Positions 11,037 to 21,260 of a stretch of DNA of 64,000 bases are shown here, in pieces. The stretch's first letter is position 1, and every line of letters begins with the position of its first letter. This DNA comes from Girardinichthys multiradiatus. Its lineage: Eukaryota > Chordata > Actinopteri > Cyprinodontiformes > Goodeidae. The stretch spans positions 5,564,740 through 5,628,739 of the forward strand of contig NC_061804.1 in the NCBI RefSeq assembly GCF_021462225.1, in the 5' to 3' direction. The position numbers and the translations under genes were made by a program. The notes under the pieces were generated by a model. The model did no database searches. It saw only the letters and a program-made list of their open reading frames with translations, and was not told the DNA's origin.

Positions 11037-12659
11037 TTCAACACTAATCTTTAAAGATGCTCTTGTTGGGGTCATGCATTTTGGTCGCACATTTTGACAC
11101 ACGCAGCTCAACAGACGTCGCAGCTCTGACGTCACTGGGAGTATAAACCGGCTGAGATGGAGAGTTTCATGGCCATTTCCCGTGTGTCTCACAAGACAGC
11201 ACAACGGAGGCGCATATCTGGAGAGACAAAAGCTCGCAGGCGAACCTTTGCTCCACAAGGCCATTCCCGGAAGAGTTTGAAAGCTGGAAATCTATCTGAT
11301 ACAAGAAGGTCAGCAGGTTTATTCATGCCAATCGAAGACCACGCCACACCCAGCGCAGGTGAAACCCACATAGGGTTTAATTCCAAGGAGATGAGTTTCC
11401 CTCCTTGTGATTCAGTCGACTAACGGTTTTAATTTTCCCTTCCTTAACGGGTAAGAAGTATTTTTCTCTTGATATTTCTTGATTTGATCACGGACGCGTG
11501 ATCCCCACTCCCCTCATTTTTCGTCAGACCTGATCCATCCTCAACTGGTGGAGAGAAGAAATCAACATCAAAGTAATTTCGTTCTTTTTATAGTAAACTG
11601 GATAGATGTATTTAGAGGTCTGGGCAGGATGAGGCATAGTGAAGATGATTTAGAATCACTAGTAGTTAATCTAAGGTATTAACTTGTTGCATGCAATACT
11701 GATTGAAGTGTTTTATGCTGAGCTGTGTTTTGATTTGCTGTCCAAGCGCTGCTGAATTGTGCGCCGTTAATGTTTTGTCCAGCTGATCTTAAATCAGCCA
11801 GGAGTTAGAAGTTGGACTTTTAAAAGTTTTCCATTCAAAGCAACTGCGGTCTGTACCTCGTGGTCTGACCACTCTTTGTTCCAGTTTATTGCTGGAGATT
11901 TTCCACTGAGTTCCCGCCTCAGAGTTTATGACTCTTTGTTCGAGATTTGTGGCGATCAGCTGGTTGTGGCTAAAGGGGTGTGGCCCCACCGTTTTATCAG
12001 CTGATTACTGCAATTGAGACATCAACACACCAGGAGGATTTCTTTCCATTTAACCTAAATTACACATTTTGTCCATAAAACTGCTGGTTTGATCTTCATA
12101 GACAATAAATGCGCATATATTTTCCTTTTATTGTTATTGGTAGGTAGTCATTTTTATTCCCTTTGTGTAGAATAGTGCTTGTTAGGAGAAGGTTTTGGAC
12201 CAGAATAATGGTATATCAGGATTATTTGGCTTCAATAAATCTTCATATATATAATTAAGAGAAAGAGAAGTGTTTGTGTTTATTTCATGCAAGAGGAATT
12301 TATCTGTCAAAACAAGGTCGAAGTTCCCCCACCTTTGGTGAAGTGGTTGAATAAACAGTGACAGTTTGTGGTGTTGGTTAATAATTTGTAATTATTAAAG
12401 AGCTTTGAGCCCATAACCACAACACCAGAGGACATCTCTGATTTCTTCGTAAGTAATGATTTCTGGTTAAGAAATACATTTTTTTCAAATTATGATTTTA
12501 AATTATAATTCTTGATGAATATTAATTAATCAATCATAGTCCTTACACTCTGCATCAAATCTAATAAGAATTTGCAAAGGTTTCATTCTGAAGATCTGTG
12601 TGCATTCCTCCGGTTCCCAGTTGGGAACCTGGGACTTTTAAGGTTATTTTTTCTGGCTT
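11037..12659. promoter_or_regulatory. Unclassified promoter-like module (CRE plus TATA), possible LTR
   Basis: A perfect CRE palindrome TGACGTCA at 11127-11134 lies 7 bp upstream of a TATA-like GTATAAACC at 11141-11149, in locally GC-richer sequence. An 88-codon open frame follows at 11157 with no recognisable domain. The rest, to 12.6 kb, is a repeat-like sequence that I cannot name. The arrangement resembles an LTR or an orphan promoter. Modules of similar layout start near 23.2 and 29.8 kb; faint resemblance between about 12.23 and 24.52 kb suggests shared ancestry. No TG...CA ends or flanking duplication were found. Confidence 0.3.
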
Positions 12660-12667
12660 GTATGCAC
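12660..12667. repeat. Left 8-bp target-site duplication of hAT element
   Basis: GTATGCAC here is repeated exactly at 14951-14958, immediately outside the other end of the element. Eight base pairs is the standard hAT duplication length. Confidence 0.9.
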
Positions 12668-13197
12668 TTGAGGGTGACATGGGAGTGGATTTTCTCTCCT
12701 GTCCCATCCCGCTCCCACAGAAAAATTTCTTGTCCCATCCCAATCCCAGGCCAGCATAACAAAAAAAATCCTGTCCCGTCCCACTCCTGGTAAATTGACT
12801 CCCACTCCCATCCCGCTCCCATTCAGAACGACTCCCACTCCTGTGCCTCTCCCATTTTTGTTTTCTTCATTTAGTCTTTTGGCAATTTCTTTGAAGGACC
12901 AGTTAGGTCCCTGTTTTTAGCTGTAGTAAAGGCCAGTTAACATAAAAAGAATAATAATGAAGAAATAATAAAATATAAAACAAGGAAACAGACCATGCCT
13001 ATCTTAGTTGAATAAACAAAATGTACATAGTTGTATTTTACTCATTTATTAAGTGATTGTTTCCTTTGAACAATGACATTACTTTTATGTTTCAAGTTGC
13101 TGAAACGAAAGAAAAATGCACCTAGTAAGAGAACTGTACTTGGTGAACAAAAGGCCAAAAAGGCATTACCTTCACAATTTTGAAACTGTACCTCAAT

Positions 13198-13320
13198 GGT
13201 TCACAGCCCTGGTCCTCAGGGACCCCTTCCCTGCAAGTTTTAGATGTTTGTCTGCTCCAGAACACCTGATTTAAATTCTGACATGACCTCCTATACAGGC
13301 ATCAAGAATGGAGGGTCAAA
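13198..13320 (+). repeat. Dispersed fish repeat fragment (GGTCCTCAGGGACC type)
   Basis: Contains CTGGTCCTCAGGGACCCC, CTGCAAGTTTTAGATGTTTG and CCAGAACACCTGATT, a combination seen in many fish genomes, usually as part of hAT-like MITEs. A diverged partner with TTTTAGATGTTCCCC lies near 27582-27640. Its own termini are not identifiable. Confidence 0.55.
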
Positions 13321-13349
13321 CTGGACAAAATTAAAACAATAAAATCATC

Positions 13350-13660
13350 ATTAAATAAATAAATGTTGTGAATGTCCCATAAGTGAAGTAAATGTAACAT
13401 GAAAGAAATGTAACATTAAATGTGCCATTAAATTAAAGGTACCATTTATTTATTTAATACCTCATTAGATACAATAAATGTACCATTATATCATGAAATG
13501 GACTATTATGCAATTAAATATGCCACTGAATAATTAAGTATAATTTTAAAGACGACATGACGTAATTAGTGGTATACTTAATATTTAATGATGTATTAAA
13601 TAAATTGTACATTTAATGGTACATTCAATTTTTTTCTATTTCACAACATATTTATTTAAT
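13350..13660. repeat. AT-rich foldback element inside the hAT
   Basis: ATTAAATAAATAAATGTTGTG at 13350-13370 is mirrored by CACAACATATTTATTTAAT at 13642-13660 on the opposite strand, giving roughly 20-bp inverted ends. The interior contains many diverged AAATGTACCATTAAAT-like units in both orientations. This looks like a MITE or foldback that inserted into the hAT. Target duplication is not resolvable in such AT-rich sequence. Confidence 0.5.
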
Positions 13661-13683
13661 ATCTTCCCTTGATGAAGCCTTTC

Positions 13684-14267
13684 TACGGAGTCCGCGAGGG
13701 GACATGGGGGAATTTTTTCTCTTTTGCGTTCTCACGCAATAGTCTTTGCGTTATTTCGCAATACTTTGTGGGATAGTTTCCAAACCAGATAACTGCAAAA
13801 ATGGAACAAACACTACACCCGTTTTTGAGATTTATTTTAAAATCGGCCTTAAATGAAATGATCTTCAATCAGACTTAAAGACAGTTATTATCCACATGCT
13901 GTCAAACTACTGAACACTGGACAATGATACTGCACAAAACCACATCTCTGACACTTGATTTGCTTATTGCTGCTGCATGATGTGTACTTTTTTTTTTGCA
14001 CGCCATTAGTGCTTTTATTTTTTAGTTATTTTAACGGTTCTTCTTATCTTAAGCATTTAATCGCATTGTTGACTGCATGTTAACCTGCATATGACAAATA
14101 ATCCATATCAGTGCTGTTTGTTTTGTGAGCAGTTTGTCATCTGTGCTGCTGTTCCAAAATGCACAGCTTTGTCAAGGCGATTAACAACTTTTGCGAGTGA
14201 ACACAAAAATTTTGCGTGGGGACGCAAAAGAAAAAAAATCCCCCCATGTTCCCTCGCGGGCTCCGTA
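13684..14267. mobile_element. Non-autonomous TIR transposon, 584 bp, 6-bp target duplication
   Basis: The left end TACGGAGTCCGCGAGGGG and the right end (reverse complement TACGGAGCCCGCGAGGGA) begin inverted repeats extending about 85 bp at roughly 75 percent identity. Exact 6-bp direct repeats CCTTTC flank it at 13678-13683 and 14268-14273. Within each TIR lies a small inner hairpin, TTGCGTTCTCACGCAA on the left and TTGCGTCCCCACGCAA on the right. No transposase frame exists. I cannot name the superfamily: 6-bp duplications fit only a few, for example IS3EU or Dada types, and neither is confirmed. Confidence 0.85.
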
Positions 14268-14600
14268 CCTTTCCCCTCTAAGGCTCTTAAATCTTTAGAG
14301 CACATGCGAGCAATTTTGTTGGTCAGATGAGACTTGACACATGATGGTACTTTTGGTTTGATGAAGAGATGCAGGGTTGATTTAATCCAGAATTTGCCTT
14401 ACAAGTGTCCTTTAATCACTGGTGAACTTGATTACAACTAAATACGTTTTACAAGCAGCAGACTGCATGTTAACACCGCTGCATTCAACTCTCCTGAAGT
14501 TCGGTAATATTTGCGACTTTCCTGTCAGCTCTATGAGTTTAATAGATAAGTCCTTACTTCTGAATTTACATTGCTAATCCAATTTTACCACGTCCAGTTC

Positions 14601-14640
14601 TCCACCTGCGTTTGCTCCCTCCATCCTGAACGCAGGTGGA
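14601..14640. repeat. 12-bp perfect hairpin inside hAT element
   Basis: TCCACCTGCGTT at 14601-14612 pairs perfectly with AACGCAGGTGGA at 14629-14640 across a 16-nt loop. Internal hairpins occur in some hAT elements; function here is unknown. Confidence 0.7.
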
Positions 14641-14950
14641 AAATATTTATCAGAAGCACTGTTGGCTTGTGGGTTGTGTAGTTCGTTTTACTCGCATTAT
14701 AGTGCTTCTTGGAAAAAAAACTACACAATGGCGGCGTTGATCCAAGTTTTTTTTCTTAAAGTTTATAACAAAGTCTCAGTTTTACATTTCCAAAGACAAT
14801 TGATCCTAGTTTATTCTCCCTCGTATTGGTTAGCTCCCGCTCCCGTCTGCTCCCGTTCATTTTTTATTCTGTACCGTCCCAATCATGTGATCTTTACTGA
14901 TGCTGTCTCCCATCCCGCGGGATTCCCATGGGAAAAAATGTCAGCCTCTA

Positions 14951-14958
14951 GTATGCAC
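14951..14958. repeat. Right 8-bp target-site duplication of hAT element
   Basis: Exact copy of GTATGCAC at 12660-12667, directly outside the right terminus. Confidence 0.9.
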
Positions 14959-16359
14959 CCTAAAGTTCCCCCTGGAGGGCAAAGGTTGATAATCCCTAGA
15001 ACAAAAGTGGAATCATGGTTATTGTAGTAAGATACGATGGTTAAACAGGGTTTTCACTCATCGTAAGACATGAATCTGATAAAAACAGAAACAGGTGTTT
15101 TTCAACATAAAACAACGTAAAACAGCAAATGTTCTATTAACCCAGATCGTTTTATTTCCCGTTTTTCAGAATAAATGTTTTGCATGGAGACTTTATAAGC
15201 TGTTTTTGAGGCCACGTTTGGTCAATGCATCTAATATTTCTTTAAACTGCGTCACAACTATAAATGTCAAGCAGTGTACAAATATCTCTAAGATCCCACT
15301 TCCTTTGACAAAATGGCATTCTTCCAGGTGTGAATCCAACACTTGGACAGATGCTGAATGTCATCTCTCTCATCACGTCTCCTGACAGGTCCTCCTGCGT
15401 GCCGTATGATGAAACAAAAAGGTCATCCAAGTCTCTGTTGTTCAATGAATGTCTTTGATAAGTTTCAAAGACGGTTTTCATTGACAAGTGGTGGAAAACA
15501 ACAATAAAGAAATGTGTGGAGGTCATAAATACATGTATGAGCATTGCTGTGATGAGACAGAATGATGAGTGAAGGAGAAACTTCAGACATTTCTTTCTCT
15601 GTGGTTCTTTTTTAATCAGAGAGAGCCAACAGAGGAAGGGGGATGAATGGTTCTGGAAGAAAAGGTGATTAGCCTCGGACTATTCACTACTATTAAGAGG
15701 TAAACCTCTTAATAGTAAAATTCTGGTTGTATATTGGTGTTACACCTTCTAATCACTTCAAGAGGTCCTGATCAAAGGTTTTCCAGGCTTGATGAAAAAT
15801 ATTATGGGCTTTGGCTACTTTTTTACTTAGCTTCAGTCCAGTTCCTGACCATTTCGAGAGAAACTTTTTAACCTTTAAATCCTTAAGGCATAAAACAGCT
15901 CTTAAACTCCAGAGATTAGCCAGTGTTGCTGTGACACAAACATCTGAGCAGAAAGAAACAATTTTTATGTGGTTTGTTACCTTCTTAAGTTCACCTGACA
16001 AAATGTCTTTACATGGTTTGAAGAAAATCTGTCTGGTTTAAAGGAAGGTAAAGCAACAAGGGATGGTCAAAACATCTGAAAAATCCATCTTGGTGTGTTT
16101 TGGTAAATTTTATCCAAGTATAACGAGGTATTCATAGGCTTCTTGTCTACCTGGCATGTAAACAGACGTCTCAGACAACCATGAGAGAAAAGACAGGCCA
16201 TCAAGACAATACAGTCGGATAAGATTAGTCTCCTCCAATGGTCCCTAGACCTTCCTTAAGGGGTCTCTCTTTGTATCAGATTTCAGGGCATTCTTATCCC
16301 TTCTGCTGTAGAGCAAACAGAATGGTCTCTTTATAAGGGCTGGAATTTAGGTCCATGTT
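14959..16359. other. Unassigned, with a short perfect palindrome
   Basis: No gene is recognised. TACTATTAAGAGGT at 15688-15701 and its exact reverse complement at 15704-15717 form a 14-bp stem with a 2-nt spacer. The region 15740-16060 looks repeat-derived but I cannot name it. Confidence 0.4.
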
Positions 16360-16760
16360 TGGATCATTCATCCACCCATTCTCTGTTGCAAAGGCAACAG
16401 TTCCAGGAGGCAAAGCCAGACATCGTCCTCCCGAGAGGCACTCTCCTGCTCATCCTGCGGGATCCCAAGATGTTCCAAAGCTGGAAGGGATATATGGTAT
16501 CTACAGGAGGTTCTGGGATCTGACTGGGGTCTCCGCTGGTGTAATGTGCCTAGAAACCTCCAAAGCAACATTTCCATGAGGCCCGATAGTGAGATGTCTG
16601 AACCACCTCAGTGGACTTCATTTTTTTTAGGAGGATCAGTGTGTCTACTCCAAGCCCCCAGATGAGCTTCTTAGCCCCTCTAACGACATAGTATTCAACT
16701 TTCATAGTCTCTGCAGGTTCAGAAAAGACTTGAAGTTGACATTTATAAATTGGTTTCAGC
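16360..16760 (-). mobile_element. LINE family A fragment
   Basis: Read on the minus strand, the segment has GCTCATCTGGGGGCTTGGAG, then AGGTGGTTCAGACATCTCAC, then the run up to GATCCCGCAGGATGAGC and TGGCTTTGCCTCCTGGAACTG. This parallels the LINE family A sequence at 62.25-62.5 kb (ELKVEPLLLHIERSQLRWFGHL). It represents the C-terminal part of the reverse transcriptase polypeptide with many indels and stops. It is an old inactive copy. Confidence 0.7.
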
Positions 16761-17184
16761 AAATTTTGTTTTACACATGCTTAACTGCACCAGCTGAGGC
16801 ATCACAAACTATATGATTTGTCAAAACAACTAAAGTAAAGTGAAATCATCAAGGTCTTGTGCAAACTTTCCATAGGTGACATTGTAGCACCCATGAACCC
16901 CTAAGAACCCCAGAGATGGTCCTTTCTACTAATCAGACAGGAGCCTTGATAATGACATTTTTAAAAATGCATTTGGCTTCATTCAACCTCTTTGTGAATC
17001 ATGCTCTAATAATGGTTGACCATCAAACAAGGACAAAATATGCATGGAAACATTTTTTTAGCTTTAAAATTAGCTGCCTCAGGCTTAATAACAGTATAGA
17101 TTGTAGCTGTATGCAGAAAATAGAATTAATTCACAACATTAATGAAAATCACTCCAAACAAGGTTTTGGGTGTTCAAATATGGT
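16761..17184. other. No recognised feature
   Basis: A 103-codon plus-strand open frame (16916-17227) has no domain that I recognise and runs into the Tc1 relic. Confidence 0.4.
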
Positions 17185-17770
17185 CTTCAAACAGTGGAAG
17201 CCATGTCATCTGCTGGCATTGGTCTGATGTGTTTTATCAAGTCCAAAGTTAACTTAGCGGTCTACCAGGACATTTTAGAGCACTTTCTGTTGGTATACTT
17301 TAAGGAGATGCTGATTTTATTTTCCAGCAGGACTTGGAACTGGCCCACACTGCCAAAGGTGGTACTGTGCTTGATTGGCATTAAAGTGGCCTGAACTGAA
17401 CCCTGTAGATAATCTATGGAGTATTGTCAAGAAGAAAATGAGAGACACCAGAACCAACAATGCAGATGACTTGAAGCTGCTATCAAAACAACATGGACTT
17501 CCACTACACCACAGCAGAACCACAGGTGATTGTCTTCATGCCACGCTGCAGTGATGCAGTAATTCATGCAAAAGCCCCTACCACTTCCTGACTAAGTATA
17601 CTGTACATTACATGGACTTATTTTTCAATAGTAGTAGAAATCCTATGTTTATCGATCGTTTGTAATGTAATTATCCTGGGAACTGTGTAATTCATCTCCA
17701 GCAGTCGTCATTTTCTGAATTACTGAAAACAATTCAGTTTTATTGATATGATTTTTTGAGGTGCACCTGA
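17185..17770 (+). mobile_element. Tc1-like transposon relic (family 4), 3' half
   Basis: Landmarks on the plus strand: ATGTCATCTGCTGGCATTGG at 17203, TTTTATCAAGTCCAAAGT at 17232, TTTTCCAGCAGGACTTGG at 17319 (second catalytic aspartate region), and CCTGTAGATAATCTATGGAG at 17402 (third acidic residue region). The terminal segment, GAATTACTGAAAACAATTCAG to GGTGCACCTGA near 17717-17770, matches the right TIR of this family. The frame is broken by indels. The same family is present at 50845-51620 and as end fragments at 25215 and 59270. Confidence 0.87.
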
Positions 17771-17852
17771 ATCCATCTGGATGTCTGGTACATCTGATTG
17801 CCCGTGAAAGAGAGCTTGCCAGGAAGTGCCTTCTGGTCGAGTCTTCGCTTGG

Positions 17853-18196
17853 CCAGGCCTAGCACAGTGGAGAAAGTCAGGTGGTAGGAGTTCGTCCTGT
17901 AACTGCTGGGTTGTGTTCGATCCCCCCGCTCTGTCCGTTTCAGTTGTTGTGTCCTTGGGTAAGACACTTCACCCAACCTGCCTGCTGATGACAGTCAGAG
18001 GGCTAGGTGGTGCAAATTGAATGGCAACCTCACCTCTGTTAGTCTGCCCCAGGGCAGCTGTGGCTACAATGTAGCTGAACACTGTCAGTGTGTGAATTTG
18101 TGCATGAATGGGTGAATGACTGATTGTAGTGTAAAGAGCTTTGGGGTCTCTGGGGACTTGATAATGTGCTATAAGTTCAGGCCATTTTACCATTTT
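17853..18196 (+). repeat. tRNA-derived SINE (GCTTTGGGGTCT tail type)
   Basis: A diverged tRNA-like head with a B-box-like GTGTTCGATCC at 17913-17923 is followed by CCTTGGGTAAGACACTTCACCC, CCCAGGGCAGCTGTGGCTACAA, GTGTAAAGAGCTTTGGGG and TAAGTTCAGGCCATTTTACC. This is a nearly full-length copy of a widespread fish SINE. It is distinct from but related in layout to the copy at 5107. Confidence 0.82.
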
Positions 18197-20479
18197 CTTT
18201 ATGGCTTTATAAAAAAATTTTTTTTTTTACCATTTTATCATTGGGGTTACCTTTGGAGAAGCCCAGAATCTGCAACTGAAATGGTGCAACTGTCTTGTAG
18301 TTTACCAAAGATATGAGGATAAACAGCTGCACCCAACATGCTTCCAGTGAAATTGTAAAAAAGCTCATGAAATATCAGTTTACAATGCAAACCTTTAACC
18401 TGCTAAGCCCTAGGGGTTTTAGAAGCAATTTCCTTTTTTACATTACATAACTGAAATAAATCAAGAAAGCTCCACAGTTATAAAGTCTAAATGCTCTTGG
18501 TACCTATGTAAAGCTAAGACTTAAAAGAATAATTTTCCAGTGGAACCACTATTGCAGCTTTTACTATGTCTGATTTATTTGTGAATAAACAAAGACAAAA
18601 TTCAATTTTTTAACCCCCGCATATCCGATATCTAATGATACCGGACCTGCATCCCTGTCTAATGGACCTTTAAACGTGTTTTTGGGTGTTTAAATTACTA
18701 TAAAACAAAAAGTATTTGTGGAAAACTAATTTGGTGAATTGTTTTATTAACATTAAAGCCTCCTCTTTGTGGGATTTAGGAAAAACAGAAAACCCAGCTG
18801 TGTCCGACATGATTTTAGAGGTGGAGAAAAAGCACCGTGTCTCAGCTGGACCCACCGGCTATGCATGTCCACATTCTCCCAAACAAACAATGTTCTTTCT
18901 GTGCCATCCAGCTGGGATCTGGACAAATTACCATTATCCACCATGTTTCTACTGCAGCATCAGATTTCAGAGGGTTTCTCCTCTTCCACTGTGCTGCCAC
19001 CACACAACTGGCCAATTAGATGAATGCATAAACAAACTGAAAGTACAATTGTTCCTAATGAAGAGCTTATTGAGTGAATAAGGTCAAAGTGTGACTTGGA
19101 TCTGTGTAATTCGCTCCTCGTAGTTCTAAAATCTTTGACTGTTGAAGTCTCAGCAGGCTGTTGTGTCACTTCAGCCCAGCTGTTTGCTGCTGCAGCAGCT
19201 ACTTGATCCAGGAAACGTCACGCAGTAAAACTACGCCATGTTCCTCAGCAACAACCTTTTAAATGTAATGACTCTAACGAGAATGGCTGTTACATCTTAA
19301 TACTCTGCGATTAGATCAGCATGAATATTCATTTCCTCAGAGGACACGGACCGAATGTGATGACAGCGGCTCTCTGGTTTCATCTTCTCATTACGCCACA
19401 TATATAACTATTAATGATAGAACACTACCTCCCTTGTATCATTAATTAATCGCACTTCCTTTATGAACATTATTTTGATTTTAGTCTTTCTGTGTGTCTT
19501 AATGACATACAGCCTTCCATTTTCCCATGGATTAAATTGAATAAGAATAACTGTTTTTAATCGGACTTGTTAAAGGCCGCTGGCTTTTTTTCATGTGCAG
19601 ACATGGTAATTGCTTTATTAAAATTCTATTAGCAGGGTCCATCAGGCAGTATTCCTATCGAAATGACATTAGATCAACAGAAAAATGGTGACAGAAGATT
19701 TTTAATTCACAGTGATTTACAGTTGGACAAACTGTCTTCTTTGCAAACCTTCGCATAATAGTGGAGTAGAGATGTTAAGTCAACTTGGCTTTGTGGTTTC
19801 TGGGAAACGCTGAAACTGTTTGTCCCCTTGGTAATAGCTGAAAGGTTTGAACTGAATCTAATAAAAGGGTGTAATTAAAACTATTAGTGGATGGAGGCGG
19901 ACCAGAATCCAAGTTTGAGCTGCTGATCAGGGTAATCTTTCTTCACAGTAACACTAACACTTTTACGTTACAAACTTTTGTTTTACTCTATTAACCAATC
20001 AGAATCACATCTTGTTAAGTCAGCTTTCTCACTGACCCAACACGCAAATTCTGACATGGCTTCTGTGGGTATAAAAGTTGGTTAAAGTTCAAGAAAAATG
20101 ATTTGTTGCACATCTAGTGATTTGTCTCTCACTACTTTAGCAGTGGATCATTGTACTGTAAAAAATGATTTGTTGAAGTCTCTACATTTAAAACAAAACA
20201 TTTACATACACTGTAGAAAATCAACCAAAAAATGTATGTACAAAAGGTTATGGTTTTCAGGTGAAATTTATGGAAAAGTTTATGGAAAAGTTTACACTAC
20301 ATCGATTTTATCATGCAAGTAGGGCATTTAAAGTAGAGAAATGCTATGGCGATTTCCAAACAAAAACCAACAACAGTGGTGGGTACACCAAACATTTCAA
20401 TGTCTCAATAATGTGTCGTGAACTTCAGCATCAATTACAACTTGACATTGACGTCTCATGCTGTTCAGAAGTTGACTTA
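18197..20479. other. Unassigned, with a conserved-noncoding-like block near 19290-19700
   Basis: No gene is recognised. Between about 19290 and 19700 the sequence is free of repeats and rich in TAATTA-type sites, for example ATTAATTAATCGC near 19440 and GCATGAATATTCATTTCC near 19319. That is the look of developmental enhancers. A 14-bp tandem duplication (TTTATGGAAAAGTT) lies near 20268-20295. Confidence 0.35.
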
Positions 20480-21260
20480 TTATGAAGGGTGGCCCTCAGG
20501 TCATTGAGGTTCTGTGGTACAGAGTTATAAGACTCTAGACAACAAATCAGCTGATCCCATGAGTTTTTTATGGGATTGAGGTCTGGAGAAAGTGCAGGCC
20601 ACTCCGTTTGAGGTACCCCGGTCTCCAGCAGCCGTTCACTAATGATACATCCTCAATGAGCTGGGGTATTGTTGTCCATGAAGATGAAATTAGACCTATG
20701 TTGCATGAGCACAATGACGGGATTAATTATGGTACTCAGGTAGTATGGGCTTGTCACTGTACTATTCACAAAGTGCAGGGTAGTTCTGTATTGACTAGAC
20801 ACAGCTGCCCACACTGTAATCATATATCGTTGGTGGCCATCATTTCTGCTCAACCCCAAATTGACTTTCATCAGAGAACAGGACTGAGACCCACTGGTCC
20901 CTCGTCCAGCGTAAATGCTCCCAGGGCTACTCAAGATGATGATGCCTGTGCCTGGTGGTGTGGCCAGGTACCCTTGCAGGATGTCTAGCACACAGACCAC
21001 ACTGATGTAAACGGTTTTAAAGGGTCTGATGTGACCCTGGGGTGCCTCTCAGCTCCCTTAAATGTGCTTGGAGTTGAGTGGCCTGCGAATCTCTAAGCTC
21101 AGTGGCCACCTCTGTCTGAAGAGCATTCGGTTTGAAGCCTGGCAATGTTGAGGTACTATTGATCAGTTGTTCAGTGTCGTCTTCGTCTTTACAACAACAT
21201 GATGAGGAGCACTGTTTAAATAGCAATTCTGACTGAACCAGGAAATTTGTTGGCCGATTC
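20480..21260 (-). mobile_element. Tc1-like transposon relic (family 5) with mutated catalytic residue
   Basis: Minus-strand transposase remnant in the N-to-C order of Tc1 DD34E enzymes. Segments visible across frames are HQCGLCARHP, HLRWTRDQW followed by VLFSDESQF (first aspartate), VWAAVSSQYRTTLHFVNSTV, NFIFMDNNTPAH (second aspartate kept), and ETGVPQTEWPALSPDLNPIK. The last should end in glutamate, but codon AAA (plus 20566-20568) encodes lysine. Several frameshifts and stops also interrupt the frame. No TIR was seen. It is catalytically dead. Confidence 0.87.

Larger units (their letters stand above)
12668..14950. mobile_element. hAT-superfamily transposon, non-autonomous, 2283 bp
   Basis: The ends are short TIRs: TTGAGGGTGACAT on the left and TAGAGGCTGACAT on the right (reverse complement), matching at 11 of 13 positions. 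Exact 8-bp duplications flank them. Both subterminal regions are packed with TCCCGCTCCC-like motifs (12695-12855 and 14838-14935), as in other hAT elements where such repeats bind transposase. No transposase frame is present. The interior holds a separate TIR element (13684-14267), an AT-rich foldback (13350-13660), a common repeat fragment (13198-13320) and a 12-bp hairpin (14601-14640). It may be a composite that grew by later insertions. Confidence 0.88.

Noticed and set aside
12561..12838. Several overlapping minus-strand frames rich in Gly and Trp
   Set aside because: They are translations of the TCCC-rich subterminal repeats of the hAT element.
16355..16579. Open frames on both strands as coding
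   Set aside because: They lie inside a decayed LINE copy with stops in the authentic frame.
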